The position numbers and the translations under genes are program-made. From NCBI GenBank assembly GCA_964455395.1, contig CAYVWB010000032.1, positions 1 through 47,640 on the forward strand: DNA of 47,640 bases. Direction: 5' to 3'. The stretch is from CAYVWB01 sp964455395 (GTDB lineage Bacteria; Desulfobacterota; Desulfovibrionia; Desulfovibrionales; Desulfovibrionaceae). This document shows, in pieces, positions 40,190 to 47,640 of the stretch (position 1 is the stretch's first letter; each line of letters starts with the position of its first letter). The notes beneath the pieces were generated by a model that was not told the DNA's origin, searched no databases, and saw only the letters and a list, made by a program, of their open reading frames with translations.

Positions 40190-41130
40190 CCGTGGGCGAC
40201 AAGCTCTTGAAGGCGGGGCGGCGCCTCCTCGACGCTGCGAAGGAGCGACTCGTGAGGACCGACGCCTCGCCCCCTGCGTCGGCTGCGTCGGCCATGCCCG
40301 CAGTCGACAAGGACGCTGACGATGCGGAAGCTCCCGCCGTGGCCGTGTGGATGAACCCTGCCCGGGACGTGTCGCTCCGCAAGCGTTCCTGGAAGCGCTT
40401 CTACCAGAGCGTGGCGTTGGCCGCCATGGCGCCGGTTGGCTGGCTGCTCATCCTGTTGCTCACCAGCCTGATGGACGAGGCCTCCACGCGCTACACCTTG
40501 CTCGTGCTCCTGTACATGGTCGTGGGCACCACCACGGTATTCGGTGGGTTTTCTTACATTCTGGGGCAGAGTGAAGAGCGGTTCGCCCAGCTCTCCATGC
40601 GCGATCACCTCACACAGCTCTACAATACGCGCATGTTCCATGACAGGCTCGCCGCCCAGTTCGCCAACGCCACGCGCCACCACGAGCCCCTTTCTCTCAT
40701 TCTCATGGACCTCGACCACTTCAAGCGGGTGAACGACACCTACGGCCACCATGTGGGCGACAAGGTGCTCCAGGCAGCCGCAGCCGCCGTGCGGCGCACC
40801 GCCCGCACAGGCGACGTGGTGGCGCGCGTGGGAGGGGAGGAGTTCGCGGTGATCTTGCCGGAAACCCAAGCCGAGGGCGCGCTGGAGTTGGCGGAACGCA
40901 TCCGTCAAGCCGTGCAATACGCCGTGGTGCGGATGGAAAACGGCGACCCCCTGCGCGTGACGGCGTCGTTGGGTGTGGCGGGGCTGGACACCCTCGAAGT
41001 GGATTCCCCAACAGCGCTCTTCGCCGCTGTGGACGCCGCCCTCTACGAAGCCAAGGGCTCTGGTCGTAATTGCGTGCGGATGGCGCGCCCGAGCGATTCC
41101 GCTTCGGACCAGTCCCCGGCCTGGGACTGA
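40186..41130 (+). CDS. Membrane-anchored diguanylate cyclase (GGDEF)
   Basis: The 314-residue enzyme makes c-di-GMP from two GTP. Two membrane segments lie at about 74-94 and 103-124 with a charged N-terminal tail, followed by a short linker and the GGDEF domain: catalytic GGEEF (216-220) and an inhibitory I-site RTGD (207-210) five residues before it, so product inhibition is expected. There is no separate sensor domain. It overlaps the stress-protein gene by four bases, so c-di-GMP output is tied to stress-protein expression. Confidence 0.94.
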   Translation: MTVGDKLLKAGRRLLDAAKERLVRTDASPPASAASAMPAVDKDADDAEAPAVAVWMNPARDVSLRKRSWKRFYQSVALAAMAPVGWLLILLLTSLMDEASTRYTLLVLLYMVVGTTTVFGGFSYILGQSEERFAQLSMRDHLTQLYNTRMFHDRLAAQFANATRHHEPLSLILMDLDHFKRVNDTYGHHVGDKVLQAAAAAVRRTARTGDVVARVGGEEFAVILPETQAEGALELAERIRQAVQYAVVRMENGDPLRVTASLGVAGLDTLEVDSPTALFAAVDAALYEAKGSGRNCVRMARPSDSASDQSPAWD

Positions 41131-41214
41131 GCTCGTGGGGCGTCCCATGCTACGGCCCACCCGCGAGAGTCCGCAGGCGCCTTCGTGCGCAGCCTGTGTC
41201 CGCCGTGGGGCGCG

Positions 41215-41874
41215 TTATTTCTTGCGTTCCAGGGTGATGTGGAAGGCGAGAGAATACATGTGGTGGAAGAAGTCCACGTACTCCACGAAGACGTAGTCCG
41301 GCACGGAGATGCGCGCCGGCGTGAAGTTGAGAATGCCGTGGACGTTGGCCTCCACCAAGTGGTTGGCGGCGCGTTGAGCGCGCTCGGTGGGGGTGGTGAT
41401 GATGCCGATGTTGACGTCCATCTCGCGGATCTTTTCCTTGAGCCGCTTGGTGCACATCACCTCGAGGCCTGAGACGTCCTCACCGATCTTGAAGGGATCA
41501 CAGTCGAAAGCGGCGATGATGTCGAAGCCGCGAAGCCGGAATTCCGCGTGGTTGAGCAGCGCGCGACCCAGGTTGCCGACGCCGATGAGCACGGTCTTCC
41601 AGACATGGTCGATGCCCAGGCTGTGCTTGATGGCTTGGATGAGATCCTTGATGTAGTAGCCGACGCCGCGGACGCCGAATTCCCCGAAATAGGCGAGATC
41701 TTTTCGTATTTGCGAGGGGTTGACCGAGCAGGCCTTGGCGAGCAGCTCCGAGGAGATGACTTCGCTGCCTTGTCGGTCGAGGTCTTCCAGCACTTGCACG
41801 TAGAGCGCGAGTCGCTGGATGGTGGCGCGAGGGATGTTCTCGCTTTTCAAGGAGTGGAGTTGCTTGGAAGGCAC
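41215..41874 (-). CDS. rex: Redox-sensing transcriptional repressor Rex
   Basis: Rex binds DNA when NAD+ is high and releases it when NADH rises. The 219-residue protein has an N-terminal winged helix (IPRATIQRLALYVQVLEDL, SSELLAKACSVNPSQIRKDLAYFGEFG) and a Rossmann domain (VLIGVGNLGRALL) plus the swapped C-terminal helix. The start is GTG at 41874 with no clear ribosome site. A Rex-type operator lies 11-28 bases upstream of the start, so it should repress itself, and it follows the atp genes on the same strand with only a partial terminator between. Confidence 0.96.
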   Translation of the reverse strand: MPSKQLHSLKSENIPRATIQRLALYVQVLEDLDRQGSEVISSELLAKACSVNPSQIRKDLAYFGEFGVRGVGYYIKDLIQAIKHSLGIDHVWKTVLIGVGNLGRALLNHAEFRLRGFDIIAAFDCDPFKIGEDVSGLEVMCTKRLKEKIREMDVNIGIITTPTERAQRAANHLVEANVHGILNFTPARISVPDYVFVEYVDFFHHMYSLAFHITLERKK

Positions 41875-41884
41875 GGGGCTTATA

Positions 41885-41902
41885 TTGTGAAATATTTAAC
41901 GA
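41885..41902 (-). promoter_or_regulatory. Rex operator
   Basis: TTGTGAAATATTTAACGA matches the left half and centre of the Rex consensus TTGTGAAATATTTCACAA, with the right half diverged. It lies 11 bases upstream of the rex start codon. Confidence 0.75.
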
Positions 41903-41918
41903 TATGGGTGATTGAGAA

Positions 41919-41946
41919 GGGGAGGCCGCGCAGCGGCGACCTCCCC
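41919..41946 (-). terminator. Hairpin terminator candidate after atpE
   Basis: GGGGAGG (41919-41925) pairs with CCTCCCC (41940-41946), with an inner CCGC/GCGG stem, a very stable structure. On the minus strand it is followed by TTCTCAATC, a poor T-run, so partial read-through into rex is likely. Confidence 0.55.
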
Positions 41947-41963
41947 TGGAAAGCGTCGCTCGC

Positions 41964-42302
41964 TTAGGCGCCCAGGAAGGGGTTGGCCACGAGGAGCAGG
42001 AGGTTGATGACCAGCGCGTAAATGGCCAGGGATTCCACGAAGGCGAGGCCGAGGATCAGGGTCACCATGATCTTGCCGGAAGCTTCGGGGTTGCGGGCGG
42101 TGCCGTCACAAGCGGCCTTCAGGCCCATGCCTTGGCCGATGCCGCAACCGGCGGCGGCGATGCCCATGCCCAGAGCAGCAGCCAGGCAGGTGAGGCCCAG
42201 GCCGAAAGCGTCGATGGTGGGGGCGCCTTCAGCGGCGAAAGCGACGGAGGCGACGAGCACCATGGCGACAGTGGACAGAGTGGTGATGAAAGCTTTGCGC
42301 AT
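41964..42302 (-). CDS. atpE: ATP synthase F0 subunit c
   Basis: The 112-residue proteolipid has an N-terminal signal-like segment (about 1-24, ending VAFA) and the two ring helices joined by the polar loop ARNPEA; the ion-binding Glu lies in FVESLAIYALVI. A Gln in the first helix (GIGQG) and the Ser after the Glu resemble parts of the Na+-binding set, but the following Thr is Leu, so H+ or Na+ use cannot be decided. GGAGAA precedes the ATG at 42302; the longer frame to 42353 is rejected. It lies 61 bp downstream of atpB. Confidence 0.95.
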   Translation of the reverse strand: MRKAFITTLSTVAMVLVASVAFAAEGAPTIDAFGLGLTCLAAALGMGIAAAGCGIGQGMGLKAACDGTARNPEASGKIMVTLILGLAFVESLAIYALVINLLLLVANPFLGA

Positions 42303-42363
42303 TGGAGATTCTCCTTCCAGTAAAGCGGTTGTATGAACAGTGGCCTTGGCCATTTCCCCGTGA

Positions 42364-43068
42364 TTAGTGAGCGTGCTCCAGAGAGCCCTTCAGGTAGATC
42401 ATCGTCAGCATGAAGAAGATGAACGCCTGCAGGAACTTCGCCAGACCGAACAGGAAGTAGATCGGAATGGTGCCGAAGAGCGGCGCGAGAAGGAAGAAGA
42501 GCACCAGCACGATTTCCTCGCCGCGGATGTTGCCGAAGAGACGCAGCGTGAGCGAGACAGGCCGTGCGATGTGCGAGATGAGCTCCAGGATGAGCATCAG
42601 CGGCGCAAGCGGCAGAATGGGACCCATGAAGTGCTTGATGTAGCCGGGACCCCAGCGCTTGAGACCCACGAAGTTGTAGTATCCGAACGCGAAGAGCGCC
42701 ATGGCTGCGTTGGTGTTCACGTTGGCGGTGGGCGCGTCGCAGCCGGGCACCAAGCCCATGAAGTTCTGCACCAGGATGAACAGGAAAATACCGATGAGGA
42801 TGGGGAAGATCTTGCGGCCGTCTTCGCCAACGTTCTCCACCACGAAATTTTCGAGCCCGTCTATCACTGTCTCGAAAATGTTCTGCAGCGTGCCGGGCAC
42901 AGTCTTCAAGTTGGCGCGTACGATGAACGCCAGCGCGAAGAGGAAGATCATCGCGATCCAGGTGTAGAAAATGTGCTTGGCTTCACCTACGCCAAGCGCT
43001 TGCGAGAGCGCTGCGTCTACTCCTGTGACTTCGGACAAGAGAAATGGATGTGGAAGTCCGCCCGCCAT
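42364..43068 (-). CDS. atpB: ATP synthase F0 subunit a
   Basis: The 234-residue membrane subunit forms the ion half-channels next to the c ring. The essential Arg lies in HIARPVSLTLRLFGNI, and the conserved GLVPG and final-helix QAFIFFMLTMIYL are present, with five to six membrane segments. AAGGAGG precedes the ATG at 43068. The F1 genes are not in the window, which fits the split arrangement known in Desulfovibrio, where a, c and assembly proteins are separate from the F1 cluster. Confidence 0.97.
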   Translation of the reverse strand: MAGGLPHPFLLSEVTGVDAALSQALGVGEAKHIFYTWIAMIFLFALAFIVRANLKTVPGTLQNIFETVIDGLENFVVENVGEDGRKIFPILIGIFLFILVQNFMGLVPGCDAPTANVNTNAAMALFAFGYYNFVGLKRWGPGYIKHFMGPILPLAPLMLILELISHIARPVSLTLRLFGNIRGEEIVLVLFFLLAPLFGTIPIYFLFGLAKFLQAFIFFMLTMIYLKGSLEHAH

Positions 43069-43072
43069 ATGC

Positions 43073-43573
43073 CTAAGCCTCCTTCGCGTTTTGCTCGATC
43101 AGTCGCGCGCCGCCCCAGAACAGAATGGTCACCACCATGGTGGACAATCCCAAGATCAAAGCGAGCACCGGCGCTTGACACCATACGATCAATACAAACA
43201 GGACGACCGCCGTCAACGCGAGGCGGCCGTAGAACTTCACCAACATGGTCACCAGCAGCGACCGGTCGAACGGCTGGAACACGGCTTGCTGGATGGACAG
43301 CGCAAGATAATAGAAATTGAAGGTGCTGAGCGCCACCCCCGCCGCGAACGCCAGCGGCCACAGACCTATCCAGAGGAAGGGGATGGTCGCCAGGAGCGCT
43401 GCCGCCGCGATCTGCGCCTGGATGCACAGCGCACGGCGCACCGGCGCTGCGGTGACGCCCCGGCGGTGCAGCCGGCGGTCCACTTCACGGTTGAAGCGTT
43501 GCGACAGCGCAAACACTGGCCCGAAGAGACGGGAAAGTGTCGCGAATGCGGTGCTGAATGCGTTTGTCTGCAT
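43073..43573 (-). CDS. atpI: ATP synthase assembly protein AtpI-like
   Basis: The 166-residue protein has a basic N-terminal part and four membrane segments (about 52-70, 76-95, 112-130, 135-155) with LSTFNFYYLALSIQQAVF, as in the ATP synthase subunit I family that aids c-ring assembly. Only four bases separate it from atpB. The ATG at 43573 has a weak GGAA site. The N-terminal 45 residues are longer than in the usual family member. Confidence 0.85.
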   Translation of the reverse strand: MQTNAFSTAFATLSRLFGPVFALSQRFNREVDRRLHRRGVTAAPVRRALCIQAQIAAAALLATIPFLWIGLWPLAFAAGVALSTFNFYYLALSIQQAVFQPFDRSLLVTMLVKFYGRLALTAVVLFVLIVWCQAPVLALILGLSTMVVTILFWGGARLIEQNAKEA

Positions 43574-43627
43574 CTGCTTCCTGTGTGTTGCGCCTGTTCG
43601 CTCGTGCGCCGGGCTTGACGACTGTGA

Positions 43628-44077
43628 TCATCGACCTTTGTCGTTGTTGTGGGCCCCGCTGGCCTCGCTGGCGCCGCTGGCGCCGCTGGCGTGGTCCGGC
43701 GTCTCGCCGGCAGCGCCAACCGTCCCGTCCGCAGCAGCCTGCCGCGCCGCCTCGTGAGCAGCTTTTTCAGCCTGCAAGGCCTCTGCCGGGGAGAGCCGCT
43801 GCTGCTTCTCAACCCTGCGCTGAATCCGTTGCGCCTCGAAGTAGACGTTCCTGAACCCGGCGATGATCCCCATGATAAGGAAAAAGAACGTCAGGTACGG
43901 TTTCGTGCCGTACTCCGGGTCCAGCCATTTGTCCAGGTAATACCCGATGAGCAGCCCGATGAAGGTGCTCCCCACCAGATGCATGCCCATGGTCCCCACG
44001 CCGAAGAAAGCGTCGGTCATCTCCTTGTCGAAAAGGCGGAACCGGAGAATTTTCTTAAAGAACGATTGCCGACTCAT
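43628..44077 (-). CDS. atpZ: AtpZ-like F0 assembly protein
   Basis: The 149-residue protein has two membrane segments (about 24-48 and 60-82; STFIGLLIGYYLDKW and YLTFFFLIMGIIAGFRNVY), the AtpZ/AtpI signature, followed by a charged coiled-coil-like tail with short Gly-Ala-Ser repeats (ASGASGASEASGA, from a 9-bp DNA repeat). AAGGAGG lies just before the ATG at 44077. It is the first gene of the F0 group and divergent from the protease, with 294 bp between. Confidence 0.87.
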   Translation of the reverse strand: MSRQSFFKKILRFRLFDKEMTDAFFGVGTMGMHLVGSTFIGLLIGYYLDKWLDPEYGTKPYLTFFFLIMGIIAGFRNVYFEAQRIQRRVEKQQRLSPAEALQAEKAAHEAARQAAADGTVGAAGETPDHASGASGASEASGAHNNDKGR

Positions 44078-44371
44078 GGCCCCTCCTTCTGGTTCGGGGC
44101 TGCTCCCGGCGGCGGCGCGGCATCCAGGGCGACCGTCGCGGTCTGGGCAAGCGGGAGCGCTCTGTTCGTGCAATTTCTCACAAGTCGCCTGCATCTACCA
44201 CACGCCTCCGAGGGCGTCAACGCGCAACCTCCTCCCCTTCGCCATTTTTCCCCTGCGCGACCCGCCGACAGCCTATCGACAAGGTCTCGGCCTTTACCGT
44301 ATGACGACACTCGCGCCTGTCGGGAGCAAACACCCGCAAGCGACGTCGATCTCCCTTCGAAGGAACGCCTT

Positions 44372-46846
44372 ATGCCCCCAATCGCTCCGCTGCCCGCCTC
44401 ACGCCTGCGCGCCCGTCTGGACCCTGCCGAAGTCCCCTGGGACAACTCCGACGAGGCCCCCTCGCACACAGAGACCGCGCCCCCACAGCCCCGGGCCCTG
44501 CAAGCCCTGGCCTTGGGGCTCGCCATCGACGATCCCGGCTACAACATCTACCTGTGCGGGGAGCCGGACCTGGGCCGGACCTATCTCGTTCGCAGACATC
44601 TGGAGCCCATCGCCAAAGCCAAACCCGCGCCCCACGACGCACTCTACGTCTTCAATTTCGACGAACCCGACAGGCCTCGACTCCTCATGCTGCCCGCCGG
44701 AGAGGGCAAGCGGCTGCAAGACGAGATGAGCGAGATGGTGGACGCCCTGCGTCAGGAACTCCCAGCCGCCTTCGAACGCGACGACTACATCCTGCGTCGG
44801 CGCGAGATCATCGAAACCTTCCGCGCCAGCCGCGAGGACCTCGTCAACCACATGGAGCAGGAAGCCGCCGACAAGGGCTTCAACCTTCATATGGACGAGG
44901 AGGGCGCCCTGACCATCTACCCCCTGCTGGAGGGCAAAGTCCTCAGCGAGGATGATTTCGACCGCCTGGAGCCCAAGGAACGCGGCGTCCTCAAACGCCA
45001 GTCCGACGCGTTGCTCTCCGCCGTGAGCGAGATGCTGCGCACCTTCGGCAAAGAGGAACAAGGCTTTCGACTGCGCGAAGGCGACCTGGACAAGGAGTTC
45101 GCCGAAGCTGTCCTGGACGAACTGCTGACCCCCCTGGCCGCGCGATGGGCGGAGGCCCATCCGCAAGCCGGCCTCGAGGAACATTTCAAGGGCATGCGCA
45201 AGGACGTCCTCAAACACCTGGATCAGCTCGCCCCGCGGGACGCCTTCGCCGCAGGCGCGGAACCGGGACCGCACGGCGCAGCGGGCGCCGCGGCGGGGGC
45301 TGCGCCCGGAGCCGGACCCGAACTGCGCCTGAGCGACGCCTCCCCGGATGACGTGCTGTATCGCTACGAAGTCCACCTCTTCGTGGACAACGCCAACATC
45401 GAGGGGGCGCCCGTGGTGGTGGAGGACCACCCCACTGTCCGCAACCTGCTGGGCTGCATCGAGCGTGAAGCCGAAATGGGGGCGCTCATCACGGACTTCA
45501 CCCTCATCAAGGCGGGATCGCTGCATCGCGCCGCTGGCGGCTACCTCATCTTGCGCGTGGACGACCTGCTGGAGCACCAGAGCTCCTGGGAAGGCCTCAT
45601 GCGGGCCCTGCGCTCCGGCAAGGCCCGTATCGAAGACGACGAAGGTCACGAGCAGGTGAAGACCAAGACACTGGAGCCGGAGCCCATGGCCGTCACGTGC
45701 AAGGTCATCCTCGTTGGCGACCACGAAGCGTACGAGCTCCTCCTCGAACACGAGGACCGTTTTCCCAAGCTGTTCAAGATCAAGGCGCATCTGCAGGATG
45801 TCGCCCCTCGCACGCCGGAAAACGTGCGCGCGTACTGCGAAAGTCTGGTGCGCATAATTCGCGAAGCCAAGCTGCGGCCCTTCGACCGCGCGGCGTTGGC
45901 CGGTCTGGTGGACTACGCTTCCCTCCTTGCGGATAACCAGCGCAAGCTCTCCCTGAAATTGCCGCTGGCCCGGGAGCTCATGCTGGAGGCGGACGCCTTG
46001 GCGCGCATGCGCGATGCCCCTCGCGTGACAGGGACGCTCCTCGCCGAAGCCAAGTACGCCAAGGACTATCGCGCCAACCTGTATGAAGAAGAGTTTCTGG
46101 AAGAGTACGACCGCGAGCTCATCAAGGTGGCCACCTCGGGCGCGGCCGTGGGGCGCGTCAATGGCCTTTCCGTGACGTGGTTCGGCGACTACGAGTTCGG
46201 CCTGCCCCACCAGATAGCATGTTCCGTGGGGGTGGGCGACGAAGGCGTCATCGACCTGGAGCGAGAAGCGGATCTTGGCGGCCCTATTCATACGAAAGCC
46301 ACAATGATCCTGATGGGATATTTGATGGATCGCTTCGCGCAAAACAAGCCGCTCGTGCTGTCGGGCTCGCTCTGTTTCGAACAATCCTACGCGCACGTGG
46401 AAGGCGACTCGGCTTCAGCTGCGGAGCTTGTGGCGCTTCTTTCCGCGCTGGCCGAGGTCCCTGTCAACCTGAGTTACGCGTTCACCGGCGCAGTCAGTCA
46501 ATCCGGCGCCATCCTGGCTGTCGGCGGCGTCACCCGGAAGGTGGAGGGTTTTTTCCAGGTCTGCCAGCGCCGAGGACTCACCGGACGGCAAGGTGTGCTC
46601 GCCCCACGAGACAACGTGGACCATCTCATGGTTCGTGATGACGTGGCGCGCGCCGTGGAGGCAGGGCAATTCCATGTCTATCCTGTCCAGGATATTGCGG
46701 AAGCCTTGGAGATTTTGACGGGCTTGCCCGCTGGGGAACGGTTGCCGAGTGGCGAATTCACCCCCGACTCCATCTTCGACAAGGTGAACCGTCGTTTCAG
46801 CGCGTTGGCGGAGCTCGCTCGCGAGACGCTCGTGAGGCGTCGATAG
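44372..46846 (+). CDS. LonB-like AAA+ protease
   Basis: The 824-residue cytosolic protease has an AAA_32-type ATPase part and a C-terminal Lon protease domain with a Ser-Lys dyad: Ser680 in EGDSASAAEL and Lys723 in GGVTRKVEGFF. The P-loop reads GEPDLGRT (63-70), with Arg69 in place of the usual Lys, so ATP hydrolysis may be weak or altered. A long helical insertion (about 110-300) and an Ala-Gly-rich linker (about 295-315) lie between. AAGGA precedes the ATG at 44372; the frame to 43649 is antisense to atpZ. It converges with the partial gene at 46857. Confidence 0.88.
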   Translation: MPPIAPLPASRLRARLDPAEVPWDNSDEAPSHTETAPPQPRALQALALGLAIDDPGYNIYLCGEPDLGRTYLVRRHLEPIAKAKPAPHDALYVFNFDEPDRPRLLMLPAGEGKRLQDEMSEMVDALRQELPAAFERDDYILRRREIIETFRASREDLVNHMEQEAADKGFNLHMDEEGALTIYPLLEGKVLSEDDFDRLEPKERGVLKRQSDALLSAVSEMLRTFGKEEQGFRLREGDLDKEFAEAVLDELLTPLAARWAEAHPQAGLEEHFKGMRKDVLKHLDQLAPRDAFAAGAEPGPHGAAGAAAGAAPGAGPELRLSDASPDDVLYRYEVHLFVDNANIEGAPVVVEDHPTVRNLLGCIEREAEMGALITDFTLIKAGSLHRAAGGYLILRVDDLLEHQSSWEGLMRALRSGKARIEDDEGHEQVKTKTLEPEPMAVTCKVILVGDHEAYELLLEHEDRFPKLFKIKAHLQDVAPRTPENVRAYCESLVRIIREAKLRPFDRAALAGLVDYASLLADNQRKLSLKLPLARELMLEADALARMRDAPRVTGTLLAEAKYAKDYRANLYEEEFLEEYDRELIKVATSGAAVGRVNGLSVTWFGDYEFGLPHQIACSVGVGDEGVIDLEREADLGGPIHTKATMILMGYLMDRFAQNKPLVLSGSLCFEQSYAHVEGDSASAAELVALLSALAEVPVNLSYAFTGAVSQSGAILAVGGVTRKVEGFFQVCQRRGLTGRQGVLAPRDNVDHLMVRDDVARAVEAGQFHVYPVQDIAEALEILTGLPAGERLPSGEFTPDSIFDKVNRRFSALAELARETLVRRR

Positions 46847-46856
46847 AAGACCGATA

Positions 46857-47640
46857 TCAGGCGTCGTCCTGCAAGGAAAGCATTTGCTTGATGAAAAGGT
46901 ACAGATTCGCAGGCGGAGCTTCCTGGCCGTCCACTTTGAGCCAGCGCAAGAGGGTGACGCGGTTGCCCCGCGGCGTTGTGGCGAGCGCCAGTCCCAAAGC
47001 GTATTGTTGTTTGGGGTCTGCGTTGGCCTGCTCGATGGTAAAGACCCGTGTATCCTCCGAATCGGCCTGCCCTGGGGCCTCCTCCGGGGTGTGAAACGCC
47101 ATGACGAACTCGTGGGGATGCGTAAAGCTGGAACGCACCAGCGCCGCGAGGTCCGACAAGGAAAACGCGCCGCGGGCCTTGCCTGCCACGCCAAGGTACT
47201 CGCCAAACTCCGAACGGATGACCAGTGGCCTGGCCATCAAGTCCCGAACAACGGGGTCGGCGCGGGCGCTCCGTAACGTTGCGCCATCGATATTGAAAGG
47301 GAGCGCAGCGTCCCTTTCCGACTTGGCCTCGCCGCCATCCTGTTGAGTGTTGACCGGCTCCATGCTTTCGTCAGCCGTCGAGGCCGGGGCGTCTTCAGGG
47401 GCCGCCTGGGTGTGGGAAGGCTGCTGCGCCAAAAGTGTTGTATCGGTATCAAGTCGATCTGAAACTGGTGGGGCGTCAGGCGCCGCGAGGCTGCGCTCCA
47501 TGGTGTAGGTCGTGGCGTCGCCGAAGCTGTTGCGAACGTTTACCCGCAGGCGGCGGATCGCTTCACCATTCTCCTTTTGATCAAGATTTGCTTCGCTGGC
47601 CGTGGTCGCCTCCCTGAGCGAGCGCAAGCCGCGTTCTAGG
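46857..47640 (-). CDS. Hypothetical protein, 5' end beyond the window
   Basis: The frame is open through the right edge, so the gene is incomplete; an internal TTG at 47627 and ATG at codon 43 from there are possible starts. The visible part of about 260 residues has a low-complexity acidic and Pro/Ala-rich region (about 45-110) followed by a folded-looking C terminus (LVIRSEFGEYLGVAGKARGAFSLSDLAALVRSSF, then RVTLLRWLKVDGQEAPPANLYLFIKQML). I do not recognise the family. It ends ten bases from the protease stop. Confidence 0.65.
   Translation of the reverse strand, partial: LERGLRSLREATTASEANLDQKENGEAIRRLRVNVRNSFGDATTYTMERSLAAPDAPPVSDRLDTDTTLLAQQPSHTQAAPEDAPASTADESMEPVNTQQDGGEAKSERDAALPFNIDGATLRSARADPVVRDLMARPLVIRSEFGEYLGVAGKARGAFSLSDLAALVRSSFTHPHEFVMAFHTPEEAPGQADSEDTRVFTIEQANADPKQQYALGLALATTPRGNRVTLLRWLKVDGQEAPPANLYLFIKQMLSLQDDA

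Overview
The window looks like chromosome from a GC-rich sulfate-reducing bacterium of the Desulfovibrionales. This is inferred from the gene content: rex next to a small atpE-atpB-atpI-atpZ group, stand-alone receivers with Cache kinases, a ubiX/ubiD pair, and a Rex operator of the TTGTGAAATATTT type. No species can be named from the sequence alone.

Region 1 (1-16193, nearly all minus strand) appears to be the right-hand part of an integrated mobile element. It runs, from the left edge, through the leader end of a type I-E CRISPR array, a complete cas operon in standard order (cas3-cse1-cse2-cas7e-cas5e-cas6e-cas1-cas2), a zinc-ribbon protein, a 9-bp iteron cluster, a large AEP-primase/SF3-helicase, two small DNA-binding-like proteins, an unknown protein and a tyrosine integrase. 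The region ends at a 34-bp copy of the 3' end of tRNA-Pro, followed by what looks like the original host terminator. The left attachment site is not in the window, so how much of the cas locus belongs to the element is inferred.

Region 2 (16254-30884) is a dense signalling island: five stand-alone receiver proteins, three HPK4-like histidine kinases (two with matching Cache-type sensors), a phosphoenolpyruvate-synthase-like protein that keeps the phospho-histidine domain but lacks the PEP/pyruvate barrel, a membrane-bound sigma-54 activator with an unusual C-terminal winged helix, and an SLC13/TrkA-C transporter behind a near-perfect -24/-12 promoter. Base composition falls sharply from about 22.9 kb to 30.9 kb.

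Region 3 (31004-47640) is GC-rich, ordinary-looking chromosome: ubiX-ubiD, a tRNA-like remnant, tRNA-Leu(UAA), a soluble-PAS methyl-accepting chemotaxis protein, a secreted-protein gene broken by an in-frame TGA, a PilZ protein, membrane proteins, a universal stress protein overlapping a GGDEF cyclase, rex with its operator, the F0 genes atpE/atpB with assembly proteins atpI/atpZ, a LonB-like protease, and a hypothetical gene that runs off the right edge.
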